Below, piece after piece: positions 9,786 through 19,116 of a DNA stretch of 64,000 nt. The notes beneath the pieces were generated by a model, which saw nothing but the letters and a program-made list of their open reading frames with translations, ran no database searches and was not told the DNA's origin. The DNA comes from an uncultured Opitutaceae bacterium. Its GTDB lineage: Bacteria > Verrucomicrobiota > Verrucomicrobiia > Opitutales > Opitutaceae. The stretch spans positions 62,001-126,000 of the forward strand of contig CAITBM010000116.1 in assembly GCA_903890485.1 (NCBI GenBank), in the 5' to 3' direction. The position numbers and the translations under genes were made by a program. How positions within the stretch are numbered: position 1 is the first letter of the stretch; every line of letters starts with the position of its first letter.

Positions 9786-11228
9786 CTAGGACCGCTTCAC
9801 GGTCACCAAGGTGAGATCGTCGCGCTGGCCCACCGTGCCAACGAACCGGTGCACGCTCTCGAGCACCCCGTCGTTGATTTCCCTCGCGGAGCGCGTATGC
9901 AGCGCCCGGACCACGTCGGCGAGACGCGCGCTCGAGAACTCCTTCTCCTCCTCGTTCGGGGCCTCGGTGACACCGTCCGTGTAGAGGACGAGTGTATCTC
10001 CCGCGTTGAACGGCTCCACCTTGTCCTCGACAGCGGAGGCGAAGAGCTCGTCGGGAACGAGCCCAATCGGCATTCCCTCAGAGCGGACGAGATGGGTAAC
10101 GTAGGTCCCGGTCGCCGGGTCGCGGCGGGCAAACAGGGGCAACTCGTGCCCTGCACGGGAGAAAGTCACCCGGTTTTCCGCGATGTCGATGATCGCATAG
10201 AGAACCGTGACATAGATCTCACCCTTTATGTCGGCACCCATGGCGCGATTGAGCTCCACGAGGGCCTGGGACGGCGAATCGTGCCTCGGGGCGATCTGGC
10301 GAAGATTCGTGCGGCAGACGGCCATGTAGAGGGAAGCCCCGATTCCCTTGCCAGAGACGTCCGCGACGACGATGCCGAGCCGGGTCGGCGAGAGGACGAT
10401 GATGTCGAAGAGGTCCCCGCCCACCCGCTGGGCCGGGGCGTACCGGGCGTCGAAGTCGAGTCCCGCGAACACCGTGGACTGCGAGGGAAGGAGCATCTGC
10501 TGGATGCCGCTTGCGATAGAAAGGTCGAGGTCGAGCTGCTTGCGCTCGATTTGGAGGTTCAGGAACTCGGCATTGTGGAGCGCGAGGGCGGCCTGTTCGG
10601 CCAGGGACTGCATGAGCGAAAGCTCGAGCTCGGAGAAGAGACTGTTGTCGACGGGGTTTGCGACAACCAGCACGCCAAAGAAGCGCTGCCGGAACGCCAT
10701 CGGAACTGCAATCACACTGCGAACGAGAAGATTCGGGTCATCATGCTTGACGATGCTCGGGTCGCTGGCGGCGTCGGCAATGAGTTCGCCCCGGCCCGTC
10801 TGCGCCACACGGCCGGCGATTCCCTCGCCCACCGGGAACTCCTCGGACTTGAGAACCTGCTCAATGAACTTGGCCCGGGTCGTCAGCTTGCCCTTCACGT
10901 GGTCGGGAAGCGGCCGATGGGGAGGGAAAAGTCCCTCCACGGCCACGCCCCGCATCGTGTTCGCAGCGGTTTGCTCGAAAATGCAGGCACTCAACGCGCC
11001 AGTGCACAGGATCGACGCGTGGACGATCCTCTGGTGGAGCTCCTGGCGGGAGAGGCCCTCCCCGAGCGCCTCGGCCATCAGGTGCATGAAGTCCAGTGCC
11101 CGCTGCCGGTCCGCCACGGCTCGGCTTCGCTGCTCCTCAAGCTTATCCATCTGGCGCCTCTGGCGCAGCAGGGCCACGCCTAGCGCCGCGGCGACCAGGA
11201 TAAAGCTGGTGAGTGTTAGGAAAATCAT
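9786..11228 (-). CDS. GAF domain PP2C-type (SpoIIE/RsbU-like) phosphatase
   Basis: 480 aa. One N-terminal membrane helix (about residues 3-21) and a short coiled coil lead into a GAF domain (about 50-200), then a SpoIIE/PP2C phosphatase domain (about 235-475). Metal-binding aspartates are visible in VADVSGKGIGASL and LYTDGVTEAPN. Such enzymes dephosphorylate STAS anti-anti-sigma proteins in partner-switching pathways. The STAS gene 50 bp upstream is the obvious substrate candidate. The GAF domain probably senses a small ligand or redox signal, which cannot be named from the sequence. No RsbW-type kinase lies in the window. Confidence 0.9.
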   Translation of the reverse strand: MIFLTLTSFILVAAALGVALLRQRRQMDKLEEQRSRAVADRQRALDFMHLMAEALGEGLSRQELHQRIVHASILCTGALSACIFEQTAANTMRGVAVEGLFPPHRPLPDHVKGKLTTRAKFIEQVLKSEEFPVGEGIAGRVAQTGRGELIADAASDPSIVKHDDPNLLVRSVIAVPMAFRQRFFGVLVVANPVDNSLFSELELSLMQSLAEQAALALHNAEFLNLQIERKQLDLDLSIASGIQQMLLPSQSTVFAGLDFDARYAPAQRVGGDLFDIIVLSPTRLGIVVADVSGKGIGASLYMAVCRTNLRQIAPRHDSPSQALVELNRAMGADIKGEIYVTVLYAIIDIAENRVTFSRAGHELPLFARRDPATGTYVTHLVRSEGMPIGLVPDELFASAVEDKVEPFNAGDTLVLYTDGVTEAPNEEEKEFSSARLADVVRALHTRSAREINDGVLESVHRFVGTVGQRDDLTLVTVKRS

Positions 11229-11278
11229 GGAAAGGCCCCCGTCACACGGGTGCCGACCGGGACAGTGAACAGGAGACT

Positions 11279-11791
11279 CTAGCCCTGCTCAACGCGGTTC
11301 TTCATGAAAACGAGGACGTCCTGAAACTTGCCGCGGTTGGTCTCGTCAGCCGCAACGAGGTTCTCGTGGGCCTCCAGCACAAGCCGGGCATTGTCCAGCT
11401 CGCCTCGGTCGCCGCAAACAAGGGGGGTGTTGCAGGCCTCGGCTCCGGCACCTCCCTCGCTAATGTCGACGGTGAGGAGCTTGTGGAGCCCCAGGTTCCG
11501 AACCAGCTCAAGGTTGCGCTGGCCCATCCGGGTCAGAACAAGGCTGCCCTTCGGCGTGCACTTGCGCAATTCAAGCGCAAACCCCGCCAGCACCCCAAGG
11601 AAGGTCGAGTCCATGCTCGTGCACCGGAGGAAATCGATGACGAATTTGGTCCTTCCCGCCTTCATCATCTGCGCCACGAAGTCGCGCAGGCACGCGCTGT
11701 TGAGAAAACTCGCCCTGCCCTCGATCCGGACGACGACCGGGTCCGAGGACGGGTCGACGAGATATACCGGCTTTGCCGTTTCGGGAATCAC
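11279..11791 (-). CDS. STAS domain anti-anti-sigma-factor-like protein
   Basis: 170 aa. Residues 1-105 are a STAS domain. The phosphorylation loop reads [12 protein letters not shown]; aligned with the SpoIIAA motif MDSSGLGV, the usual phospho-Ser position is Thr and the following Gly is Phe. About 60 C-terminal residues extend beyond the STAS fold. The GTG start overlaps the acnA stop (GTGA at 11788-11791), so it is translationally coupled to aconitase. It precedes the SpoIIE-type phosphatase by 50 bp. Role in partner switching is inferred from the domain and its neighbour; the controlled target is unknown. Confidence 0.87.
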   Translation of the reverse strand: MIPETAKPVYLVDPSSDPVVVRIEGRASFLNSACLRDFVAQMMKAGRTKFVIDFLRCTSMDSTFLGVLAGFALELRKCTPKGSLVLTRMGQRNLELVRNLGLHKLLTVDISEGGAGAEACNTPLVCGDRGELDNARLVLEAHENLVAADETNRGKFQDVLVFMKNRVEQG

Positions 11792-14496
11792 GCGTTGGCC
11801 AAGATTTGCCGGAGGACGTAGGGGAGAATCCCACCGTGTTGGTAATAGTCGATCTCGATGGGGGTATCGATCCGGCAGCGTACCGGAACATCGAGGGTGT
11901 CACCGGACTTGCGCGTCACGCGAAGCTGGAGGTCCTGCTGGGGCTTGAGAGCCTGACCCAGGCCAAGCACCGCATAGGTCTCCGAGCCGTCCAGGCCAAG
12001 AGTCGCGGCAGTCGTGCCTTCCCTGAACTGAAGCGGAAGGACTCCCATGCCGACCAGGTTGCTCCTGTGGATGCGCTCGAAGCTCTGCGCGACGACCGCC
12101 TTCACCCCGAGCAAATTGGTCCCTTTGGCTGCCCAGTCCCGCGACGAACCGGTGCCGTATTCCTGGCCTGCGATGATCACAAGGGGCACGCCACGGCGGC
12201 GATATTCTGCAGCGGCGTCAAAGATCGAGAGCTTGGTCCCCTCGGGCTGAAGGAGCGTGTTGCCGCCCTCCTCGCCCCCGAGCATCAAATTCTTGATCCG
12301 GACGTTAGCAAAGGTTCCGCGGGTCATCACCCTGTCATTTCCCCGGCGCGAGCCGTAGCTGTTGAAGTCCTCGAACGCGACGCCGTTATCGACCAAAAAC
12401 TTGCCGGCCGGGGAGGTCTTCTTGATGGATCCCGCCGGCGAGATGTGGTCCGTGGTGACGGAATCCCCAAACACACCGAGCGCCCTGGCTCCCTTCAATT
12501 CGGCGATATCCGCCGGCTTCATGGAGAAGTCCGCGAAGAAGGGTGGCTCCTGTATGTAGGTGGATTTCGGATCGAAGGCGTAGGTGTCCCCCACCGAGGA
12601 CGGAATCTCGTTCCACTTGGGGTTCTGCGAGGCAAAATCCGTGTAGAGCCTGCGGTAGACCTCGGGCTTGAGGGCGGACTGCATGAGGTTACGAACCTCC
12701 GAGAGCGAGGGCCAGATGTCCTTAAGGTACACGTCCTTGCCGTCGCTGCCTTTCCCGAGGGGCTCCTTCGTCATGTCGATGTCGACACGGCCTGCGAGCG
12801 CAAACGCGATCACAAGCGGAGGGGACATGAGGAAGTTGGCCTTGATGTTCTGGTGCACGCGGGCCTCGAAGTTGCGGTTGCCAGAAAGCACCGAAGCCGC
12901 CACCAGGTCATTCTTAACAATTGCGCTCTCGATCGGGGCGGAGAGCGGCCCGGAGTTTCCGATGCACGTCGTGCATCCGTAGCCGACCGTCTGGAAGCCC
13001 AGCGTGTCGAGGAAGGGCTGGAGACTGGTGCGCGTCAGGTAGTCGGTTACGACCCGGGATCCCGGTGCCAGCGACGACTTGACGGCAGACCCCACCTTGA
13101 GCCCACGCTCCACGGCCTTCTTCGCAAGGAGTCCCGCTGCGAGCATGACCGAAGGATTCGAGGTGTTCGTGCAGCTGGTGATCGCGGCGATGAGCACGCT
13201 GCCGTTGCCGATCGTGGCTGGGCCGTGCCCATTGGCCGCAATCTCGACCTTCACGCCCGCCAGGTCCTCGGCCTTCTTGCCAAATCCGCTTTCCGCAACC
13301 GGTTTCGAGAAGGCTCCGATAAACTCCTTCTTCATGTTCGGGAGCTCGATTCGGTCCTGGGGACGCTTGGGCCCGGCCACGCTCGGGACCACCGTGCTGA
13401 TGTCCAGCTCGATGTCCTGGGAATAGTCGATGTCGCCCTTCTTCGGAATACCCCATAGGCCTTGAGCCTTGTAGTAGCCTTCGTAGGCCGCCACGTGCTC
13501 CGCAGTGCGGCCAGTGGCCAAAAGGTAGCTCGTACACTCGGCGTCGACCGGGAAGAACCCCATCGTCGCCCCGTACTCCGGGGCCATGTTGGCGATCGTC
13601 GCCCGGTCGACAACGGGCAGGGCCGCTGCACCCGGCCCATAAAATTCCACAAACTTGCCGACCACCTTCGCCTTTCGAAGAAGCTGGGTGACCGTGAGCG
13701 CCAGGTCCGTGGCCGTCACGCCCTCGCGAAGCGCCCCGGTAAGGTGGACGCCGACCACGTCCGGGGTCAGGAAGTAGACTGGCTGTCCCAGCATTCCGGC
13801 CTCGGCCTCGATGCCGCCCACGCCCCACCCGACGATCCCAAGGCCGTTGATCATGGTCGTGTGCGAGTCGGTGCCGACAAGGGTATCGGGATAGTAAACG
13901 CCACCCGTGTCCTTGAGCAGCCCTTTGGCAAGGAACTCAAGATTGACCTGGTGGACGATCCCTATGCCGGGGGGAACCACCTTGAAGGTCTCGAACGCCT
14001 GCATACCCCATTTGAGGAACTGATAGCGTTCACGGTTGCGGTGGAATTCAATCTCAAGGTTCTTGGCAAGCGCCTCCGCGCTCCCAGCAAAGTCCACCTG
14101 GACGGAGTGGTCCACGACCAGGTCGACCGGAACCAGGGGTTCGATGATCTTTGGACTCTTTCCCGTCCGCGCGACGGCCGAGCGCATTGCCGCCAGGTCC
14201 ACAAGGAGCGGAACTCCGGTGAAATCCTGGAGCACAATCCGGGCGACCACGAACGGGATCTCCTCCGTGCGGGAATCCTTGGCCTTCCAGGTGGCAAGCG
14301 CACGAACAGCGTGCTCGGTCACCCTCTTGCCATCGCAATTCCTGAGCAGCGACTCCAGCACGAGGCGGATGGACACCGGCAGCCTCGATACATCAAGGCC
14401 CACCCCTGAAAGGGCTGGAAGCGAGTGGAACCGGTTTTCGGTTCCGTTCGCGTGGAAGGTCTTGAGTGTCTTGAACGGGTCGTGGGGCTGGCTCAT
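11788..14496 (-). CDS. acnA: Aconitate hydratase A
   Basis: 902 aa [4Fe-4S] enzyme of the TCA cycle that interconverts citrate and isocitrate. The cluster cysteines are in TSCTNTSNP and in [13 protein letters not shown]. The C-terminal swivel domain carries [15 protein letters not shown] with the active-site Ser and Arg. Length matches the AcnA/IRP type, around 900 residues, so a second role in mRNA binding is possible in principle. The last codons overlap the STAS gene. Confidence 0.97.
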   Translation of the reverse strand: MSQPHDPFKTLKTFHANGTENRFHSLPALSGVGLDVSRLPVSIRLVLESLLRNCDGKRVTEHAVRALATWKAKDSRTEEIPFVVARIVLQDFTGVPLLVDLAAMRSAVARTGKSPKIIEPLVPVDLVVDHSVQVDFAGSAEALAKNLEIEFHRNRERYQFLKWGMQAFETFKVVPPGIGIVHQVNLEFLAKGLLKDTGGVYYPDTLVGTDSHTTMINGLGIVGWGVGGIEAEAGMLGQPVYFLTPDVVGVHLTGALREGVTATDLALTVTQLLRKAKVVGKFVEFYGPGAAALPVVDRATIANMAPEYGATMGFFPVDAECTSYLLATGRTAEHVAAYEGYYKAQGLWGIPKKGDIDYSQDIELDISTVVPSVAGPKRPQDRIELPNMKKEFIGAFSKPVAESGFGKKAEDLAGVKVEIAANGHGPATIGNGSVLIAAITSCTNTSNPSVMLAAGLLAKKAVERGLKVGSAVKSSLAPGSRVVTDYLTRTSLQPFLDTLGFQTVGYGCTTCIGNSGPLSAPIESAIVKNDLVAASVLSGNRNFEARVHQNIKANFLMSPPLVIAFALAGRVDIDMTKEPLGKGSDGKDVYLKDIWPSLSEVRNLMQSALKPEVYRRLYTDFASQNPKWNEIPSSVGDTYAFDPKSTYIQEPPFFADFSMKPADIAELKGARALGVFGDSVTTDHISPAGSIKKTSPAGKFLVDNGVAFEDFNSYGSRRGNDRVMTRGTFANVRIKNLMLGGEEGGNTLLQPEGTKLSIFDAAAEYRRRGVPLVIIAGQEYGTGSSRDWAAKGTNLLGVKAVVAQSFERIHRSNLVGMGVLPLQFREGTTAATLGLDGSETYAVLGLGQALKPQQDLQLRVTRKSGDTLDVPVRCRIDTPIEIDYYQHGGILPYVLRQILANA

Positions 14497-14514
14497 CGAA
14501 CGAAAAATGGGAGC

Positions 14515-14988
14515 TTACGAGGCGATGGCGGCCTTTATCGCCGCGAAATTGGGAAGGTCTTTCGGTGTGGCGGTCTGCTCCGCATACTTGACCACCCCGT
14601 CGGTGCCGATCAAGAAGGCCGCCCGCGCGCTCGTGTCGCCAATTCCAGCAAGTCCCGGGAAGATGACCCCGTAGGCCGCGGCCACTTTCTTGTTAAGGTC
14701 GCTCAAGAGCGTGACACCGATCTTGTTCTGCTTGGCCCATGCCGCCTGCGCGAATGGGCTGTCGACGCTGATCCCGTAAACCTCGACGTCGAGGCCGGCG
14801 TACTCGCCGAGCCCGCCGGTCACATCACACATCTCTTGCGTACACACTCCCGTGAAGGCCAGCGGGAAGAAAAGGATCAAAGTCTTCTTCTTTCCGAAGT
14901 TAGCGCTTAGCGTAACGTCCTTCAGGCCGTCTGCGGCCGTAGTCTTGAGTGTAAAGTCCGGTGCCTTGGTTCCTGTTGCGATGGGCAT
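14515..14988 (-). CDS. Peroxiredoxin (AhpC/TSA family)
   Basis: 157 aa thiol peroxidase. The peroxidatic cysteine lies in LAFTGVCTQEMC, and a second Cys follows four residues later. The start MPIATGTKAPDFTL is the usual N-terminus for this family; the frame is open upstream to 15123 but that part looks non-coding. It is closest to AhpE/BCP-like single-domain peroxiredoxins; the exact subclass (1-Cys or atypical 2-Cys) is uncertain. It ends 18 bp downstream of the acnA start, on the same strand, and is divergent from tyrS. Confidence 0.9.
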   Translation of the reverse strand: MPIATGTKAPDFTLKTTAADGLKDVTLSANFGKKKTLILFFPLAFTGVCTQEMCDVTGGLGEYAGLDVEVYGISVDSPFAQAAWAKQNKIGVTLLSDLNKKVAAAYGVIFPGLAGIGDTSARAAFLIGTDGVVKYAEQTATPKDLPNFAAIKAAIAS

Positions 14989-15168
14989 GTTTTGGATTGG
15001 TTTTCTGATGGACTGCCGTGGACGATTCTCGCCGCAAGTGTGCGAGTCGAGGAACAGCCAAGTTGGTGCAGGCCCCCCTACTCCGCAAATCGTTTTTTCC
15101 AAAGTCTTGGGCCATCGCCACAAAATCCCTTGCGGCCGGGGCCTGGTGGGGGCTTTTTGAGAGGCCTC

Positions 15169-16446
15169 ATGACGATCATCGACGAGCTAAAATGGCGCGG
15201 ACTCGTTGCCGACTGCACCGACTTCGAGGCGCTTGGCCAGCGCCTCAGCGTTGGCCAGGCGTCCCTTTACTGCGGTTTTGACCCTACCGGCGACTCCCTC
15301 CACGTCGGCAATCTGGTCGGGCAGCTGATGCTGCGGCGTTTCCAGCTCCATGGGCACAGACCCATTGCCCTGGCGGGCGGGGCCACGGGAATGATCGGCG
15401 ACCCCTCGGGCAAGTCGGCGGAAAGGAACCTGCTTTCGCGCGAGCAGCTTGACCGGAACCTCTCATCCATAAAGGACCAGCTTTCCCGGATTCTTGATTT
15501 CGACTGCAAGGAGAACCCCGCGGTCATGGTCGACAATGCCTCCTGGACCGTCGGGATCGGGTATCTCGATTTCCTTCGCGATATCGGTAAATATTTCTCA
15601 GTCAACATGATGATCGCTAAGGACAGCGTGCGATCCCGGATGGAGGGCGATTCCGGCATTAGCTACACGGAATTCAGCTACATGCTTCTCCAGGCGCATG
15701 ATTTCTACCACCTTAGGAAGGCGCAGAACTGCGAGCTGCAGATCGGCGGATCGGATCAATGGGGCAACATCACTGCCGGCACGGACCTGATCCGCAAGAA
15801 GCTGGGGCTTACCTCCTGGGGCCTGACCTTCCCGCTCATCACGAAGGCTGACGGCACAAAATTTGGAAAAACCGAGGACGGCGCGGTGTGGCTGGACGCC
15901 AAGAAGACCAGCCCCTACCGCTTCTACCAGTTTTTCATCAATTCGGAGGACAGCATGGTCCCGGCCTACTTGAGGAAGTTCACCCTGCTTTCGCCCACCC
16001 AGATAGAGGAGCTTGATGCCAAACACCTTGCCAACCCCGCGGCCCGAGAGGCGCACAAGGCCCTGGCGCGCGAGGTGACCACCTTGGTCCACGGCAAGTC
16101 GGCCTGCGATGACGCGATTCGAGCGAGCGAGATCATGTTCGGGGGCGGGCTGGAGGGAATCACCGAGCAGCTCTTCGGCGACGTCGCCGGCGAGATCCCG
16201 ACAAAGGCGATCGAACGGTCCAAAGTCGAAGGAGCCGGGACCGCCTTGATCGACGTGCTTGTCCACAGCGGGCTGTGCCCGTCTCGGGGACAGGCCCGAA
16301 AGGACCTTGAAGGAGGCGGCATCTACCTTAACAACCAGCGCATTTCCGAGGCTGCTAGGACGGTGACCGGGAGCGACCTCCTATTTGGAAAGTACCTGCT
16401 CCTGCGCAAGGGCAAGCGGACCTACACGCTCCTGAAGGCGGAATAG
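15169..16446 (+). CDS. tyrS: Tyrosyl-tRNA synthetase
   Basis: 425 aa class I synthetase. The HIGH-type motif is HVGN, the tyrosine pocket GGATGMIGDPSGKS is intact, and the KMSKS loop is KFGKT. A C-terminal S4-like RNA-binding domain (about 355-420, with VHSGLCPSRGQARKDL) is present, as in the bacterial TyrRS type. I chose the ATG at 15169 because the open frame further upstream (to 14992) encodes nothing typical. AGAGG stands five to six bases before the ATG and may act as a ribosome-binding site. Confidence 0.97.
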   Translation: MTIIDELKWRGLVADCTDFEALGQRLSVGQASLYCGFDPTGDSLHVGNLVGQLMLRRFQLHGHRPIALAGGATGMIGDPSGKSAERNLLSREQLDRNLSSIKDQLSRILDFDCKENPAVMVDNASWTVGIGYLDFLRDIGKYFSVNMMIAKDSVRSRMEGDSGISYTEFSYMLLQAHDFYHLRKAQNCELQIGGSDQWGNITAGTDLIRKKLGLTSWGLTFPLITKADGTKFGKTEDGAVWLDAKKTSPYRFYQFFINSEDSMVPAYLRKFTLLSPTQIEELDAKHLANPAAREAHKALAREVTTLVHGKSACDDAIRASEIMFGGGLEGITEQLFGDVAGEIPTKAIERSKVEGAGTALIDVLVHSGLCPSRGQARKDLEGGGIYLNNQRISEAARTVTGSDLLFGKYLLLRKGKRTYTLLKAE

Positions 16447-16449
16447 GCC

Positions 16450-17433
16450 CTAGAAGAACATCGCCTCGCTGAGCGCACTCTCCGGTGAGAGGAGCGACAC
16501 GGGCGTCGTGAGGGTGTTGGTGCCCGAGCCAAAATCGGCCTCAAAGAGCGCGTGACCCAGGTTCATGTCTGCCTTCCACCTGAAAAAACGGGAATCCGGG
16601 TAAGTGAACGAGAGGCTGAAGGCCCTCGGGGCGTTCGCGCCCCCATTTTCGATCTCCACGGACTCCGAGTCCGCGCCGCATGCGGCTACCCGCTCCTTGA
16701 GCCACGCGAGAAGCACCTTGGCCTCGGCAGTCACCTCAGACCCATGCGACAGCCGGATTGATTGGAGGCCTGGCGCCAGGACATTCACCGGGTACCTCCC
16801 AAGAAACTGCCCAATCGAGCGCCGCGCGGGCAGGAGCCTGGCGAAGGCCAGGTCGCGCACGATGCCGGGGATTGGCACCGGGTAATCGCCGGCGTTGGCA
16901 GGAGTGTACGCGCTGTCGACCAGGATCCGTTTCGCAGCGGTCAAGAGATACCGGTAGTCGGCCAATTTCGAGGCGTCGGTGAATTTGTGCACCCAGTAGT
17001 AGATCGGCAGGTCCGTCGACAGGCAGATCGATACCTGACTCTCGAGGTAAGCCCGTGCCCGGAGCGGGTAGCTCAGCATCACGAACTCGCAGCACCGGGT
17101 GTCGTCCCGGGTTTTTCCTACGGAGCACTCCCCATAGACCTTGGCCCGCATGTCATGCGGATGGGACTCGTCGGACACGGGGCAGAGCACCACGACCCGG
17201 CTCGGGTACCGGCGCGAGAATTTGACCGCCGTGTCGAACTGCGCCACGGCGTCTTCACCCGAGGTCATGAATCCGAGGTGAAGCACAAGATTCACCTGGA
17301 TGGCCTTGGCATACTCGCCCTCGGGTGCCGGCCTTCCCTGGCTCGCGGTTTGCTCCCACATCTCGGACAGACCCGTGGAAATGGACCCTACGGGGACCTC
17401 GATACCCGGAAGGGCCTCGAAAACGGCGGGCAT
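16450..17433 (-). CDS. opcA: Glucose-6-phosphate dehydrogenase assembly protein OpcA
   Basis: 327 aa. The sequence matches the OpcA family: an N-terminal alpha/beta domain (VNLVLHLGFM, SRVVVLCPVSDESHP), the motif CCEFVMLSYP, and a central IYYWVHKF segment. OpcA is needed for full glucose-6-phosphate dehydrogenase activity in cyanobacteria and actinobacteria, where it links the enzyme to redox control. Here it lies 19 bp after zwf on the same strand, as in cyanobacteria. The ATG at 17433 is chosen; the upstream open extension to 17634 overlaps zwf and looks spurious. Confidence 0.9.
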   Translation of the reverse strand: MPAVFEALPGIEVPVGSISTGLSEMWEQTASQGRPAPEGEYAKAIQVNLVLHLGFMTSGEDAVAQFDTAVKFSRRYPSRVVVLCPVSDESHPHDMRAKVYGECSVGKTRDDTRCCEFVMLSYPLRARAYLESQVSICLSTDLPIYYWVHKFTDASKLADYRYLLTAAKRILVDSAYTPANAGDYPVPIPGIVRDLAFARLLPARRSIGQFLGRYPVNVLAPGLQSIRLSHGSEVTAEAKVLLAWLKERVAACGADSESVEIENGGANAPRAFSLSFTYPDSRFFRWKADMNLGHALFEADFGSGTNTLTTPVSLLSPESALSEAMFF

Positions 17434-17452
17434 GGTCGGTTTCGCCCGGGGC

Positions 17453-18991
17453 TTAGGGCTTGCGCCACGCGTGGCCGTGTGCCGAGAGCAGCTCGTCGGC
17501 GCAAACGGGGCCCCAAGAGCCCGCGGCATACCCCCCCATCCCGGTGCGCCCCTCCGAGCGCCAAAAATCGAGGAGCGGCGTGTAGAGCTTCCAGGATGTC
17601 TCGGCCTCGTCGCCGCGGATAAAGAGGGTTCCATCGCCGATCATGGCATCGAGCACCAGGCGCTCGTACGCCTCAGGCGTGTTCGAACCAAAGGTCGTCG
17701 CGTAGCGGAAGCTCATCTTGACCGGCTGCGTTCGGGTCTCCAGGCCGGGGATCTTGGCGTTCAGGATCATGCTCAAACCCTCGTCGGGCTGGATCTGGAA
17801 TGAGAGCGTGTTGGCGGCCAAATTGAACCCCTCCTTCTGTGGGAAGATGGTGCCCGGCGGCTTTTTGAATTGGACGGCGATCTCCGAGACGCGCCTGGGG
17901 AGGCGCTTGCCCGACCTCAGGTAGAATGGCACTCCCTGCCAGCGCCAGTTGTTGATGAAGAGACGGATCGCGGCAAAGGTCTCCGTCGAGGAGTTGGGCG
18001 CGATTCCGGCCTCCTGAAGATACCCCGGGACAGATTTTCCGGCTGTCATGCCCTCGGCATACTGGGCGCGGCATGCGTCGCCCCCCTGGCCGAGGCCGAT
18101 GGGCTCAATCGCCTTAAGCACCTTCACCTTCTCATCCCGCAGGGCCTCGGCGTCGAAGGAGCCCGGGGGCTCCATCGACGTAAGCGCCAGGAGCTGGCTC
18201 GTGTGGTTCTGGATCATGTCACGCAGGCACCCACTCTGCTCGTAATAGCCCGCCCGAGTGCCCACTCCCTGGTCCTCCGCGACCGTGATCTGAACGTTGT
18301 CGATATAGTTGCGGTTCCACAACGGCTCGAAGATCGAGTTGGCGAATCGTTGGACCAGCAGGTCCTGGACAGTTTCCTTCCCCAGGTAGTGATCGATTCG
18401 ATACACCTGGTTTTCCTCAAATACGGAGCGCAGCTCGGCATTGAGCGCCCGAGCCGAATCCAGGTCTCGGCCGAAGGGCTTTTCAATGATGACCTTCGAA
18501 TGGTGAGCCTTGCCAACGTAGCGGGAGCCAAGGCCGCTCGCCCCCAGGTTCTGGATGATGGGCCCAAATACGGAGGGCGGCGTCGATATGTAGAATAGCG
18601 ACTGCGCCTCGCTCCCAATCGTTTTCTCAATCGAAAAGATCTTCGCAGCAAGGCGGTCGAATCCCGCCTTCTCATCGTACCCGCCGGAGACGTAGCTCGT
18701 GTTGGCGGCCACCCTTCCCCAAACCTCCGCGTCCAGCTCCCTGCGCGAGTAATCCTTGATCGCGGCCGACGCGATCGATCGAAACTCCTCGTCGGGGATC
18801 GGCTTACGGCCGTAGCCGATAAGATGGAAATCGGCGGGAAGCAGATTGTCGAAGCTCAGGTTGTAGATCGCCGGGATCAGCTTCCGGGCCGTGAGGTCAC
18901 CTGAGGCGCCAAAGATCACCACAACCGTCGGTGGCGCCCCGCGGTGCTTGCTGAGTCCCTGAAGAAACGGATGCCTTTCTGGGTCGGCCAT
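17453..18991 (-). CDS. zwf: Glucose-6-phosphate 1-dehydrogenase
   Basis: 512 aa enzyme that opens the oxidative pentose phosphate (and Entner-Doudoroff) pathway by oxidising glucose 6-phosphate with NADP. The nucleotide-binding loop is FGASGDLTARKL. The active-site signature RIDHYLGKE with its catalytic His is intact. The ATG at 18991 (MADPERHPF) is chosen over an upstream open extension. It is operonic with opcA. Divergent from the GAF-PilB gene across 125 bp. Confidence 0.97.
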   Translation of the reverse strand: MADPERHPFLQGLSKHRGAPPTVVVIFGASGDLTARKLIPAIYNLSFDNLLPADFHLIGYGRKPIPDEEFRSIASAAIKDYSRRELDAEVWGRVAANTSYVSGGYDEKAGFDRLAAKIFSIEKTIGSEAQSLFYISTPPSVFGPIIQNLGASGLGSRYVGKAHHSKVIIEKPFGRDLDSARALNAELRSVFEENQVYRIDHYLGKETVQDLLVQRFANSIFEPLWNRNYIDNVQITVAEDQGVGTRAGYYEQSGCLRDMIQNHTSQLLALTSMEPPGSFDAEALRDEKVKVLKAIEPIGLGQGGDACRAQYAEGMTAGKSVPGYLQEAGIAPNSSTETFAAIRLFINNWRWQGVPFYLRSGKRLPRRVSEIAVQFKKPPGTIFPQKEGFNLAANTLSFQIQPDEGLSMILNAKIPGLETRTQPVKMSFRYATTFGSNTPEAYERLVLDAMIGDGTLFIRGDEAETSWKLYTPLLDFWRSEGRTGMGGYAAGSWGPVCADELLSAHGHAWRKP

Positions 18992-19116
18992 GAAGGAGTG
19001 GATTTTTTGGCAACAGCCTAGCGAGGCAAGGGAAATGGGCACCTTAATCGGGCTGGGCAACGGTTTCTCGTTGCGGGTTGAGTTGGGCGATGGCAATCCG
19101 GTTAAATACAAAGAGT

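Noticed and set aside
11773-13458. 561-codon plus-strand open frame opposite acnA
   Set aside because: It lies antisense to a clear aconitase, is rich in Arg/His/Gly as expected from the complement of high-GC codons, and has no family motif. Similar long antisense frames occur opposite ileS (915-1895), trpB (5141-6097), the phosphatase (9651-11183) and pdhC (24163-25125).
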